From Clostridia bacterium (GTDB taxonomy: Bacteria; Bacillota_A; Clostridia; Christensenellales; Aristaeellaceae): a DNA stretch of 28,129 bases. The position numbers and the translations under genes are program-made. The notes beneath the pieces were generated by a model that did no database searches, was not told the DNA's origin, and saw nothing but the letters and a program-made list of their open reading frames with translations. Shown one piece after another: positions 1 through 7,092 of the stretch (its first letter is position 1; every line of letters starts with the position of its first letter). The stretch spans positions 1 to 28,129 of the forward strand of contig JAFUPT010000079.1 of NCBI GenBank assembly GCA_017481065.1. Direction: 5' to 3'.

Positions 1-368
1 TCTGCGGAAGGTTCAATCTCCGCTTCGGCTGCGGGCTCGGTATCGGGCTCAGCGGAAGGACCGGCAGGGACCTCTACGGTGGGCTCGGCAGATGCCTCGA
101 CCGCAGGTTCCGCGCTGGGTTCCGCAGCGGGCCCGGCAGACACCTCGATAGTGGGTTCTGCGCTGGGTTCGGCAGCGGGTTCCGGGGTGGTTTCCGCCGG
201 AATTTCTGCGGGTTCTTCAATCGCGGGTTCTTCCGCGGCAGGCTCTTCCGCCACGGTTTCTTCCATGATGATTTCTTCCGCAGCGATGGGAAGCTGTTCT
301 TCCGCCCCAGCAGGCATGCTGCCCAGCAGCAGCGCCAGCATCAGCAAAAGCGCAAGGATTCTCTTCAT
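1..368 (-). CDS. secreted Glu/Pro/Ala-rich low-complexity protein (N-terminal part, cut by window edge)
   Basis: The reverse strand opens with ATG at 368, preceded by a GGGGG-type ribosome binding site, and stays open to the window edge, so only the first 122 codons are visible. Residues 1-22 form a classical Sec signal peptide: Met-Lys-Arg, a long Leu-rich core and a small-residue cleavage site ending Ala-Gly-Ala. The rest is a low-complexity run rich in Glu, Pro and Ala, with recurring EEPAxEEP, AEPSAEP and VEVxAGP patterns. Such acidic Pro-rich stretches often act as extended linkers or wall-spanning stalks in secreted Gram-positive proteins; that role is inferred, because no folded domain is visible before the edge. 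A good promoter lies upstream at 412-440. Function unknown; the C-terminal part, which would show the domain carried, is outside the window. Confidence 0.8.
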   Translation of the reverse strand, partial: MKRILALLLMLALLLGSMPAGAEEQLPIAAEEIIMEETVAEEPAAEEPAIEEPAEIPAETTPEPAAEPSAEPTIEVSAGPAAEPSAEPAVEASAEPTVEVPAGPSAEPDTEPAAEAEIEPSA

Positions 369-411
369 ATATTTTACCCCCAATATCCCAAGATATGGAA
401 TTCCTGATTTT

Positions 412-440
412 ATTATAGATTTTTTATATAAATTTGTCCA
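412..440 (-). promoter_or_regulatory. sigma-A promoter of the Glu/Pro-rich secreted protein
   Basis: On the minus strand TGGACA (435-440) and TATAAT (412-417) are separated by 17 bp, about 45 bp upstream of the ATG at 368. This is one mismatch from the sigma-A consensus. It lies back to back with the plus-strand promoter at 451-480. Confidence 0.7.
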
Positions 441-450
441 TACCATTTAC

Positions 451-480
451 TTGCCGGGCTTGCGGACAATATGTTAAAAT
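451..480 (+). promoter_or_regulatory. probable sigma-A promoter of the small-protein/sigma-factor operon
   Basis: TTGCCG (451-456) and TAAAAT (475-480) are separated by 18 bp, about 80 bp before the first ATG of the operon at 563. The match to consensus is moderate. No distinct ECF-type promoter was recognised beside it, so autoregulation by the encoded sigma factor cannot be read from the sequence. Confidence 0.45.
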
Positions 481-562
481 AAAAACAATTCAAGCGCCCG
501 GCAGCCCGGATGGGCCCTGCATCGTATAAAGAAGTAAGTACAGAGAAAAGGAGCCGGTATAC

Positions 563-745
563 ATGGAAAAATTCCTGAAGGACATGTTTGATTTCCATCG
601 CTACCAACCCAATACCAAGCTGAGCCGCCTGATTGAGGAAACTCGCGACAGATACGGCGCAGTTTCGGATGATGAGCTGGAATTGGTGAATGCAGCCGGG
701 GATATTTACGCGGATGCTGCCCGCAGGCAGGAGGAAAATGAATAG
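563..745 (+). CDS. small 60-aa protein of unknown function, coupled to the sigma factor
   Basis: A 60-residue ORF with a good ribosome binding site (AGGAG about 10 bp before ATG 563). The product is soluble and charged, with no signal peptide or membrane segment, and is predicted mostly helical (helices around residues 1-10, 19-30 and 36-58). Its last codons overlap the sigma-factor start: the sigma ATG at 738 lies within the final codons and shares the sequence ATGAATAG with the stop of this ORF. The sigma factor's own AGGAGG is inside this gene, so the two are very likely translationally coupled. No family is recognised. Its position suggests a partner or regulator of the sigma factor, for example an anti-sigma peptide or assembly partner, but that is inference from context only. 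Confidence 0.7.
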   Translation: MEKFLKDMFDFHRYQPNTKLSRLIEETRDRYGAVSDDELELVNAAGDIYADAARRQEENE

Positions 746-1253
746 CGACTCGATCAATTGGGATGCGATATTCGCCGAAAACCAATCCCGGATATACCGG
801 TATATATTCAGCAAGATACGCCATCCACAGGATGCGGAAGACCTTTGCCAGCAGGTTTTTCTCAAAACCTATCGCGGCCGGGATGGCTTTGACCCCGCCA
901 AATCCGCGCCGGGCACATGGATTTACAACATCGCCCGCACGGCCGTGATTGATTTTTTTCGCAGCCGGAAGAATTATGGCTCCCTGAATGCCATTGAGGG
1001 CGTGGAAAACCTGCTGCGGGACGAGGCAGACAGCCCCGAACTGAAATTGCTCACCAGCGAAAACCAGGATTTGCTTGCCGGCGCGCTTATCCGCCTGGAA
1101 GAGCAGGAGCGGGATCTGATCATCCTGCACTACTTCGAGGAAACCTCCCTCACCGAGATCGCCCGGTTGATGGCGCTTCCCTATGGGCGCGTAAAGCGCA
1201 TGCACGCCCGGGCGCTGGGGCAGCTGAAGCTGATGCTGGCGGAAATCATTTAA
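738..1253 (+). CDS. RNA polymerase sigma-70 family (ECF-like) sigma factor
   Basis: 171 aa from ATG 738, chosen because AGGAGG lies 3-8 bp upstream and the longer in-frame start at 690 lacks a ribosome binding site. Region 2 occupies about residues 10-78: the helix with HPQDAEDLCQQVFLKTYRG matches region 2.1-2.2 and GTWIYNIARTAVIDFFR matches 2.3-2.4, which binds core polymerase and the -10 element. Region 4 occupies about 113-168, with EEQERDLIILHYFEETSLTE leading into a helix-turn-helix around TEIARLMALPYGRVKRMHAR, which reads the -35 element. Length and the two-domain layout fit the ECF group. No membrane anti-sigma factor follows. The next gene is a thioesterase 23 bp downstream, so the three genes are probably co-transcribed. 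Which promoters it controls is unknown. Confidence 0.88.
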   Translation: MNSDSINWDAIFAENQSRIYRYIFSKIRHPQDAEDLCQQVFLKTYRGRDGFDPAKSAPGTWIYNIARTAVIDFFRSRKNYGSLNAIEGVENLLRDEADSPELKLLTSENQDLLAGALIRLEEQERDLIILHYFEETSLTEIARLMALPYGRVKRMHARALGQLKLMLAEII

Positions 1254-1276
1254 ACAACCATCGAGGAGAAAAAATT

Positions 1277-1696
1277 ATGAAGGCTTACCGGCGCCAAGTA
1301 CAATACTACGAAACGGATATGATGGGCATCACCCACCACTCCAATTACATACGCTGGATGGAGGAGGCCCGCATTGATTTCATGGACCAGATGGGCTTTC
1401 CCTACAAGAAGATGGAGCAGGAGGGCGTGATTTCCCCGGTGCGGGCGGTGAATTGCTGCTACAAGCAGAGCACACGCTTCGGCGACGGAATCGAAATCAT
1501 GGTAGCGGTGAAGGAATTCAACGGCGTGGTGCTCACCCTGCGATATGAAATGAAGAATGCGGAGAGCGGCGCTGTGGTTTGCACGGCGGAATCGGAGCAT
1601 GTGTTCCTCGACAGAAGCATGCGCTTTATCCGAATGAAGCGGGATATGCCGGATTTTTACGCCGCGCTGATGGAATTGGCGGAGGAAAAGAAATAA
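1277..1696 (+). CDS. acyl-CoA thioesterase, YbgC/4HBT hot-dog family
   Basis: 139 aa, the usual length of single hot-dog-fold thioesterases that hydrolyse acyl-CoA to free acid and CoA in the cytoplasm. The N-terminal block YETDMMGITHHSNYIRWMEE (residues 11-30) matches the family active-site region; Asp14 is the expected catalytic residue and HxNY lies at the start of the central helix. The start has GGAGAAAAA about 6 bp upstream. It sits 23 bp behind the sigma factor and is followed at once by a terminator, so it ends that operon. The substrate chain length cannot be told from sequence. Why it travels with a sigma factor is not clear. Confidence 0.87.
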   Translation: MKAYRRQVQYYETDMMGITHHSNYIRWMEEARIDFMDQMGFPYKKMEQEGVISPVRAVNCCYKQSTRFGDGIEIMVAVKEFNGVVLTLRYEMKNAESGAVVCTAESEHVFLDRSMRFIRMKRDMPDFYAALMELAEEKK

Positions 1697-1731
1697 AGAA
1701 AGCCTGCGATGCAATCATCGCGGGCTTTCTT
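1696..1731. terminator. bidirectional intrinsic terminator
   Basis: A 16-bp stem with one G-T pair (arm AAGAAAGCCTGCGATG, loop CAAT) begins on the last base of the thioesterase stop codon. It lies between convergent genes, with A-rich and T-rich flanks on the two sides, and can serve both. Confidence 0.8.
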
Positions 1732-1756
1732 GCGTTTGCGGGGAATTCCGGCGGGC

Positions 1757-2512
1757 TTATTTATTTGCAAGCCAGTGCATGGCGTTGCGCCAGATCACCC
1801 CATATCCTTCCCACTCGGCGAAGGCGGTGGGGCACCAGTGGGGGCCCACATCCGTGGTCCAAACCATGGCGCGTCCATCGCCATAATTCCAGGCTGCGAT
1901 CAGGGGATCGCCGTTTTCGGTTTCCACGATGGAGGCGGCCTCGGGCTTGATCATGGTCTCCTGGTAGCCCAGCAGCGCCGGCCACTGGCCCTCCACGCCC
2001 TTGAGAATGGGATGACCGGCATCCTTGATCACCACGGAAACGCCCTCGGGAGCTTCCACGCGGTCATCGAAGGTATAGATATTCACGGGCAGCACATCCT
2101 CGATGGGGGTGCGGAAATACTTGGCCTTGGCCTCGAAGCCCGCGAAGGAGAGGTAGCCGCCGCACATGCAGAGCGCGCCGCCCTCCCTTACCCACTGGCG
2201 GATGAGCTTCAAGCGGTTCGGCTGAGTTTTGCCCTCGATGAACACCTTCCTGCTCAGCAGCAGGGTGTTGGAGCCGATATCGCTGAGGATGATTACATCG
2301 TATTTTTTCAGGTCTTCAATCTCGGTGGGGAATTCCTCGGCCGCGATGTGGGAGGGCATGAAATGATATTCAATTTCGCCATCCTTTTGAAGCGCCGCCT
2401 TGAAATATGCCGCGCCGGTTTCCTCGTGGGTCACGGCGGAGAAGAAATCAAAGCCCTTGTAGTGGGTGGTTGCGGAAGTCCAGGATTCGCCGACCATGAG
2501 TACAGAAATCAT
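1757..2512 (-). CDS. GATase1-like / ThuA-like cytoplasmic protein
   Basis: 251 aa with GGAGG 7 bp before ATG 2512. It starts with the beta-strand MISVLMVGESW, typical of the Rossmann-like class I glutamine amidotransferase fold, and carries KKYDVIILSDIGSNTLLL (about residues 69-86) and VREGGALCMCGGYLSFAG (about 109-126), where the CGGY segment lies at the nucleophile elbow position. The C-terminal part has EGVEGQWPALLGY and ENGDPLIAAWNYGDGRAMVW, common in proteins annotated as putative glutamine amidotransferase (GATase1-like). No ammonia-using partner domain or amidotransferase substrate is visible, so the true reaction is unknown. It is divergent from trmO and shares a compact promoter region with it. 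Confidence 0.75.
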   Translation of the reverse strand: MISVLMVGESWTSATTHYKGFDFFSAVTHEETGAAYFKAALQKDGEIEYHFMPSHIAAEEFPTEIEDLKKYDVIILSDIGSNTLLLSRKVFIEGKTQPNRLKLIRQWVREGGALCMCGGYLSFAGFEAKAKYFRTPIEDVLPVNIYTFDDRVEAPEGVSVVIKDAGHPILKGVEGQWPALLGYQETMIKPEAASIVETENGDPLIAAWNYGDGRAMVWTTDVGPHWCPTAFAEWEGYGVIWRNAMHWLANK

Positions 2513-2540
2513 AGCGTACCTCCAAAATATTGATGCATAA

Positions 2541-2570
2541 ATTATAACCCGGCGGCTGCCGCGCTGTCAA
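2541..2570 (-). promoter_or_regulatory. sigma-A promoter of the GATase1-like gene
   Basis: Minus strand TTGACA (2565-2570) and TATAAT (2541-2546), both perfect hexamers, with an 18-bp spacer and about 25 bp of leader before the ribosome binding site. Its -35 box is one base from the -35 box of the plus-strand trmO promoter. Confidence 0.85.
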
Positions 2571-2571
2571 C

Positions 2572-2600
2572 TTGCCAAGGGGCGGGGAAAGTGATAAGAT
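2572..2600 (+). promoter_or_regulatory. extended -10 promoter of trmO
   Basis: TTGCCA (2572-2577), a 17-bp spacer and TAAGAT (2595-2600) preceded by TGA (extended -10). It lies 28 bp upstream of ATG 2629 and back to back with the minus-strand promoter at 2541-2570. Confidence 0.7.
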
Positions 2601-2628
2601 AGAACCAGTATTATGCAAGGAGCTTTCC

Positions 2629-3312
2629 ATGGCAGAAGAGATCAGGATGAAAATCATCGCCCGGATGCGCAGCGATTTTCCCACCAAATTCGGCATACCC
2701 CGGCAGAGCGGGCTGGTGCGGGATTTGCTGGGAAGGCTGGTGTTCGAGCCGGAATACCGGGATGAAAATGCGCTGCGGGGCATTGAGCAATTCAGCCATT
2801 TGTGGCTGGTGTGGCAGTTTTCCGAGGCCGTGCGGGAGGATTGGTCGCCCACGGTGCGGCCGCCGCGGCTGGGCGGAAACACCCGCATCGGCGTGTTTGC
2901 CACCCGCAGCCCCTTCCGGCCGAATCCCATCGGGCTCACCAGCGTGCGGCTGGAGGCGGTGGAGCATGATCCGAAGCTGGGCACGGTGCTGGTTGTTTCC
3001 GGCGCAGATCTGATGGATGGCACGCCGATTCTGGATATCAAGCCCTACATTCCCTATGCGGACAGCCATCCCGACGCCAGCGAGGGCTACACGGCCCATA
3101 CCATTTCGCATGCGCTGCGGGTGGATTTCCCGGAGGAGCTGCTGGCGAAAATCCCGGAAAACAAAAAAAGCGCGCTCACCGGCGTGCTTCAGCAGGACCC
3201 GCGGCCTTCCTACCAGGAGGACCCGCGGCGGATATATGGTTTTTCCTTTGCCGGCCGGGAGATACGCTTCCGCGTGGAGGGCGATCTGCTGACCGTAGTG
3301 GATGTTGAATGA
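2629..3312 (+). CDS. trmO: tRNA (N6-threonylcarbamoyladenosine37-N6)-methyltransferase TrmO (TsaA/YaeB family)
   Basis: 227 aa. TrmO uses S-adenosylmethionine to methylate t6A37 to m6t6A37 in tRNAs that read ACY codons. Family signatures appear in order: FGIPRQ (residues 21-26), FSHLWLVWQF (55-64), GVFATRSPFRPNPIGLT (88-104) and the DGTPILDIKPYIPYAD region (130-145), followed by a C-terminal part with the usual DPRPSYQEDP motif. Start 2629 was chosen over the upstream in-frame 2572 because AAGGAG lies 8 bp before it and 2572 falls inside the promoter. Length is normal for the family. It is monocistronic: an inverted-repeat region follows the stop. Confidence 0.92.
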   Translation: MAEEIRMKIIARMRSDFPTKFGIPRQSGLVRDLLGRLVFEPEYRDENALRGIEQFSHLWLVWQFSEAVREDWSPTVRPPRLGGNTRIGVFATRSPFRPNPIGLTSVRLEAVEHDPKLGTVLVVSGADLMDGTPILDIKPYIPYADSHPDASEGYTAHTISHALRVDFPEELLAKIPENKKSALTGVLQQDPRPSYQEDPRRIYGFSFAGREIRFRVEGDLLTVVDVE

Positions 3313-3318
3313 TATAAC

Positions 3319-3435
3319 CCGGCGAAGCGACCTACATTTAGGGGAATGCTTTGGGGAAGCAGAGGGTTATAGGATGGGTTATGAGGATATAGGGGTTGGG
3401 GTATCAAATCGCTTCGCCGGAGCGGTCAAGACCGC
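3319..3435. repeat. intergenic inverted repeat with adjoining hairpin (gap 3313-3572)
   Basis: Directly after trmO, CCGGCGAAGCGA (3319-3330) is repeated in perfect inversion as TCGCTTCGCCGG (3409-3420), 78 bp apart. It is followed at once by a second hairpin with 6-bp arms GCGGTC / GACCGC (3422-3435). Between the arms lie two GGGTTAT copies and several GGGG runs. No T-tract follows, so this is not a normal terminator. It could be a structured leader of the downstream acyl-ACP thioesterase or a decayed repeat element. The rest of the gap to 3572 shows no gene. Confidence 0.5.
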
Positions 3436-3572
3436 TATATGAAAACCCTTTGGGGAAGGGCCTCATCCTGTATACAGAGTATATATGTGGAATATCAAGT
3501 GAATATAAACTGCCGCAGGAAAAATGTAACGATTCTGTGGCAGCGGCTTATTTCGGTTTGGAGGTACGAATC

Positions 3573-4304
3573 ATGAAAGCATTTTATACGAAAAAGCAAC
3601 GCATCGGCGTGAGCATGTGCGACGCCACGGGCAGGCTGGGCCTGTCCAACGCCTTCGCCATCTTCCAGGATACCGCATCCGAGCACGCGGAAGTGCTGGG
3701 CGTGGGCAACAAGGAAATGCAGGCAAAGGGCGTATTCTGGATCACGGCCCGCACCCGCATTCATTTTTACCAGCGCCCGGAAATGATGCAGGAAGTGGAT
3801 ATCAGCAGTTGGCCGGCAGTGCCCGGCGCCATGCGCTGCGACCGCTACTACCGCATGGAGGCGAACGGCGAAACCCTGCTCGAGGGCCGCACGGAATGGT
3901 GCGTGCTGGAAGTGGCCAGCGGCAAGGTAGTGCCCCCGGCCACGATGTTTGGCCCGGACATTGAATACCATGAGGACAGCGCGCTTCCCGCGCCCTACGC
4001 CCGCTACCGCCACAATTTCACCGATGATGATATCGCCGTGAGCCACGCCGTGCGGCCCTCGGACATCGATATCGGCCGCCACATGAACAATGTGGCCTAT
4101 CCCCGGCTGATCCTGGATTCCTTCCCGGTGGCCGAGCTGGAGAAATTGAAGGTAACTGAGATGGAAATCTGGTTCTGCATGCCCTGCTTTGAGGGTGACA
4201 GGCTGGATGTGCTGCGCCGGAAGACCGATTACGGCTATGAATTCGGTGTGCGCCGCCCGGATGGCCGCTACGCCGCGCTGGCGCAGATGCGCGTGGAGGA
4301 ATGA
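3573..4304 (+). CDS. acyl-ACP thioesterase (FatA/FatB-like, double hot-dog)
   Basis: 243 aa. It releases fatty acids from acyl carrier protein in the cytoplasm. Two hot-dog halves are visible: residues 1-130, with the helix segment LGLSNAFAIFQDTASEHAEV, and 150-243, with SDIDIGRHMNNVAYPRLILD (163-182). The latter corresponds to the catalytic Asp-x-Asn-x-His region of the family; Asp166 and His170 are kept, but the Asn position is Gly168. The start at 3573 has GGAGG 9 bp upstream; the longer upstream frame runs into the repeat region and is not expected to be translated. It is monocistronic, ending before a repeat island with a terminator. Bacterial members often supply free fatty acids or tune chain length; the chain preference cannot be read here. 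Confidence 0.87.
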   Translation: MKAFYTKKQRIGVSMCDATGRLGLSNAFAIFQDTASEHAEVLGVGNKEMQAKGVFWITARTRIHFYQRPEMMQEVDISSWPAVPGAMRCDRYYRMEANGETLLEGRTEWCVLEVASGKVVPPATMFGPDIEYHEDSALPAPYARYRHNFTDDDIAVSHAVRPSDIDIGRHMNNVAYPRLILDSFPVAELEKLKVTEMEIWFCMPCFEGDRLDVLRRKTDYGYEFGVRRPDGRYAALAQMRVEE

Positions 4305-4517
4305 CGCCGGGGGGACGCTGGGAAGTTACGTTGGGGGACATCCAGTGTCCACGCCGCTAGTCGCTTCGCTCCCTCCTTTGGAATCCCCTGTAATGGCGCG
4401 CAATGGGCGCCAAAGTATTAAACCCTGTCCCGAATGGGACAGGGTTTTTCATGGGATTCTCAAGGGGCAATGACCCTTGAGCAGGGCGCAGGGACAGCGT
4501 CCCCTGATCGTCTCCCA
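4305..4517. repeat. repeat island G (degenerate modular palindromes)
   Basis: A gap between convergent genes, filled with remnants of the palindromic modules seen elsewhere in the window: GGACA/TGTCC around 4335-4349, a CTCAAGGG/CCCTTGAG hairpin at 4459-4481, and a GGGACAGCGTCCC module just before the SH3 gene. The clear terminator at 4420-4447 lies in the middle. Confidence 0.6.
4420..4447. terminator. bidirectional intrinsic terminator
   Basis: A 12-bp perfect stem (AAACCCTGTCCC, loop GAAT) with a following TT and a preceding A run. It sits between the convergent acyl-ACP thioesterase and SH3 genes. Confidence 0.85.
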
Positions 4518-5231
4518 TCAGACGTCGATATAAGCGTTGTTTACCCAGCCGACGAGGCCGCTGCTGGTTTCGATCTTGGTCCAGTAATTGCCCTCATAGA
4601 GCACGGTAACGCGGTTGCCGCCGTAAACCTTGCCGACCACTGCGTAGCTCATGCCGCCGCCCTTGCGCACATTCACGGTGTTGCCGGTGATATAGCCGGT
4701 ATCATAGGAAGAGCCGGAGGTGGTGGGAGCAACATAGCGGGTGGAAACATAGAGGCTGCTCACATAGCCCTGGGAGCCGTTGGCATCCTTTACGAGATAG
4801 AAGCGGCCATTTTCGCCCAGCACGGTGAGCTTGGTGCCCTTGGAGAAGGTGCCCATGGAAGCGGTTTCGGTGGAAGCACCTGCGCGGAAGCGAACGCTGC
4901 CGGTGGTGTAAACGGTGAACCAATCCTCAGAATCATAGTAATCGGTGCCGGATGCATAATCATCGCCTGCGCCATCGATATAGAGATTCTTGATGTAGCC
5001 GATGCGGCCATCCTCGGTTTCTACCTTGGACCATACGCTGCCATAGCGCAGCACATCGATGTAATCGCCATCATGCACGGTGCCATTGGTGGAATAATCC
5101 TTGCCGGGGCCCTTGCGGACGAACAGGGAGCCATCGGTATAGGCCAGGGTTACGGTTTCTGCGCATGCCACTGCGGGAACCAGCAGGGCGACCAGCAGCA
5201 GGACAGTCAGGATGGAAGTGAGCTTTTTCAT
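4518..5231 (-). CDS. secreted protein with three bacterial SH3 domains
   Basis: 237 aa from ATG 5231 (GGAGG 10 bp upstream; the longer frame up to 5336 runs through the promoter). Residues 1-24 are a Sec signal peptide ending AVACA. Three SH3b repeats follow, at about 29-86, 107-164 and 181-237, each with the pattern V(R/N)xGxG or a variant, a central beta-strand ending W/Y-x-K/L-V/I, and a GYI/GYV/GWV turn near the end (GYIKNLYID, GYVSSLYV, GWVNNAYID). SH3b domains usually bind peptidoglycan peptides or stabilise cell-wall enzymes. No catalytic domain is present, so it is probably a wall-binding accessory or structural protein. It has its own promoter (5308-5336). The giant protein at 21560-27151 ends in a related domain. 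Confidence 0.87.
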   Translation of the reverse strand: MKKLTSILTVLLLVALLVPAVACAETVTLAYTDGSLFVRKGPGKDYSTNGTVHDGDYIDVLRYGSVWSKVETEDGRIGYIKNLYIDGAGDDYASGTDYYDSEDWFTVYTTGSVRFRAGASTETASMGTFSKGTKLTVLGENGRFYLVKDANGSQGYVSSLYVSTRYVAPTTSGSSYDTGYITGNTVNVRKGGGMSYAVVGKVYGGNRVTVLYEGNYWTKIETSSGLVGWVNNAYIDV

Positions 5232-5307
5232 TTTTGTACCCTCCAGATAACTTTTTATTTTTCCCGGGGATTTCGCATTCCCAACAGGTTGGTTATCTCT
5301 TAGACTA

Positions 5308-5336
5308 AATATATCGAAAAATGTTCCCAACATCAA
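5308..5336 (-). promoter_or_regulatory. sigma-A promoter of the triple-SH3 gene
   Basis: Minus strand TTGATG (5331-5336), a 17-bp spacer and TATATT (5308-5313), about 75 bp upstream of ATG 5231. The leader contains a perfect palindrome CCAACAGGTTGG at 5281-5292, a possible operator. Confidence 0.65.
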
Positions 5337-5401
5337 CCACCTTTTTCAATTTTTCCCGGAGATATTTTTTGACATTTTCTTCTAACCCGGTCACAGCTTG
5401 T

Positions 5402-6307
5402 TCACATTGGCTTTTCCAGGCAGAGGATGCTGCCCTTGGGGGTATTCGTCATGCCCGCAAGCACATTGCATTTGGCGATCAGCATGAACCAGATATTGCC
5501 GCGATCGCAGCAGTGCAGGCCCTCGTAATTGCCCATGCCCTTGGCGATGATCACATCTGCGGCATAGAAATCCTGCTTGAAGGAATCGCTGCAGCGGCAG
5601 AGCATGGTGGTGAGCAGGCTATCGCCGTTATCCACCACCTCGGCAACCTGCTCCATTTGAACGGCCTCGGCGTCCTCGCGGGTCACGTCGTTCACGGTTG
5701 CCGCGCCGCGCACGCCGTATTTCACGCTGAGCTGGGGATAGAGCTCCTTCAATACCTCGATCAGCAGCCTGTCGAGGGCGATCTCGCCGCAGTTATCGCC
5801 CAGCACCAGCAGGGTCTTGGCCTGCCTGAGCGCGGCGTCCAAAGAGGCGCAGTGGTCGATATAGAGGCCCTCGCGATCCACATCCTGCACCTTGGCAAAG
5901 GCTTTTTCGAGGGTGACGTCCAGACCCAGGGCGGCGAGATCGATCAGATTGCCCGCGATGGCGCAGCGCACCGCCGCGCGCAGGGGATCATCGCTGCTGT
6001 GCACATGCTTCCTGAGCTCCGGCAGCAGGGAATACATCTCCCGGTCGAAGAAGAGCCGGGTTTCGCGGTAGGGATCGGCAATGCCGATGCCATCGCACAC
6101 CATGCGGTAAATTTCTTCAATCTGGATGCAGTTGTTGCGGTTTACATCGTTATCCGCCAACAGCCGAAGCGCCTGCTGCATCAGCTCGCGGCGCTTGGGT
6201 TCGGGGGTTCCGGCCACTTCCGTGGTATTGATCACCTGGTTCAGCGCGCAATGGATGCAATCCAGGTGGATCAGGTCGATGGGGGCTTGGATGTTGTCTT
6301 TCTTCAT
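5402..6307 (-). CDS. DUF89 / ARMT1-like metal-dependent phosphatase
   Basis: 301 aa, third gene of a tight operon; its ATG is one base after the proC stop (TAA-T-ATG) and the GGAGAG upstream lies inside the end of proC. DUF89 proteins are Mn/Ni/Co-dependent phosphatases that remove damaged or excess sugar and cofactor phosphates. Signatures: a Cys pair DCIHC (residues 16-20), RCAIAGNLID (114-123), LGDNCGEIALDR (169-180) holding the metal-binding Asp171/Asn172 and Asp179, GVRGAATVNDVT (198-209), and AKGMGNYEGL (255-264). All expected blocks are present, so it should be active. The substrate is unknown. The neighbour is a small-molecule kinase, which suggests that the phosphatase may clean up that kinase's products or side products. 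Confidence 0.87.
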   Translation of the reverse strand: MKKDNIQAPIDLIHLDCIHCALNQVINTTEVAGTPEPKRRELMQQALRLLADNDVNRNNCIQIEEIYRMVCDGIGIADPYRETRLFFDREMYSLLPELRKHVHSSDDPLRAAVRCAIAGNLIDLAALGLDVTLEKAFAKVQDVDREGLYIDHCASLDAALRQAKTLLVLGDNCGEIALDRLLIEVLKELYPQLSVKYGVRGAATVNDVTREDAEAVQMEQVAEVVDNGDSLLTTMLCRCSDSFKQDFYAADVIIAKGMGNYEGLHCCDRGNIWFMLIAKCNVLAGMTNTPKGSILCLEKPM

Positions 6308-6308
6308 A

Positions 6309-7091
6309 TTATCTCTCCATTGCGGCCTTCACCGCATCATAGATAGAGGCCCGCGCGCCGGCCTTCTCCATGGCTTCCACGCCGCGGATGGTGCTGCCCG
6401 CGGGGGAACACACGCCATCCTTGATCGCGCCGGGATGCATGCCGGTTTCCAGCTGCATTTTTCCGGTTCCAGCGAGGGTGGCGCTGGCGAGGCGGTATGC
6501 GGTGGCGCGGGGCAGGCCATATTTCACGCCCGCATCGGCCAATGCTTCGATGATCAGCGCGCAGAACGCCGGGCCGCAGCCGGAAACCGTGCCGCCGATG
6601 CCCATCAGCTGGCTGGGGAGCTCCACAACCTCGCCGAGGGCTTCGAAGGCGGAGATGATTTCGCCGCGCTCCCCGGCAGATAGGGAATTGGCCTGTTCAA
6701 ACAGCAGCACGCCCGCGTTTACCATGGCCGGGGTATTGGGCATGATGAACTGCACCCGGGTGCTTTCATCCACCAGCGCGGTGAGCCGGGCAAAATCATA
6801 GCCCAGCGCCACAGAGAGCAGGGCCTTGCCCTTGAGTTCTTCCTTAATTTCCGCCAGCACGCCCTCGATCACATAGGGCTTTACCGCGATGAGCACGGTA
6901 TCCACGCTGCCGAGCAATTCCTGCACGCTTTTGCAGGCATGGATGCCGGTTTCGGATGCATATGCGCGCAGCTTTTCCCAATTGGGAGCATAGCCATAGA
7001 TATTTTCCGCCGCCACTGCGCCGCTCTTTACAAAGCCGGATGCGATGGCCCGGCCCATATTGCCGAGGCCGATGAAGCCGATTTTTTTCAT
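6309..7091 (-). CDS. proC: pyrroline-5-carboxylate reductase
   Basis: 260 aa from ATG 7091, chosen because GGGAGGAA lies 8-15 bp upstream, although an in-frame ATG at 7115 would add 8 residues. ProC reduces 1-pyrroline-5-carboxylate to L-proline with NAD(P)H. The N-terminal Rossmann fold has GFIGLGNMGRA (residues 4-14), and MPNTPAMVNAGV sits mid-protein. The C-terminal dimer/active-site region holds GCGPAFCALIIEALADAG and HPGAIKDGVCSPAGSTIRGV, the family signature. Length is normal. The kinase stop is one base before this ATG (TGA-T-ATG) and the DUF89 gene follows with a 1-base gap, so all three are translated from one message. Confidence 0.93.
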   Translation of the reverse strand: MKKIGFIGLGNMGRAIASGFVKSGAVAAENIYGYAPNWEKLRAYASETGIHACKSVQELLGSVDTVLIAVKPYVIEGVLAEIKEELKGKALLSVALGYDFARLTALVDESTRVQFIMPNTPAMVNAGVLLFEQANSLSAGERGEIISAFEALGEVVELPSQLMGIGGTVSGCGPAFCALIIEALADAGVKYGLPRATAYRLASATLAGTGKMQLETGMHPGAIKDGVCSPAGSTIRGVEAMEKAGARASIYDAVKAAMER

Positions 7092-7092
7092 A

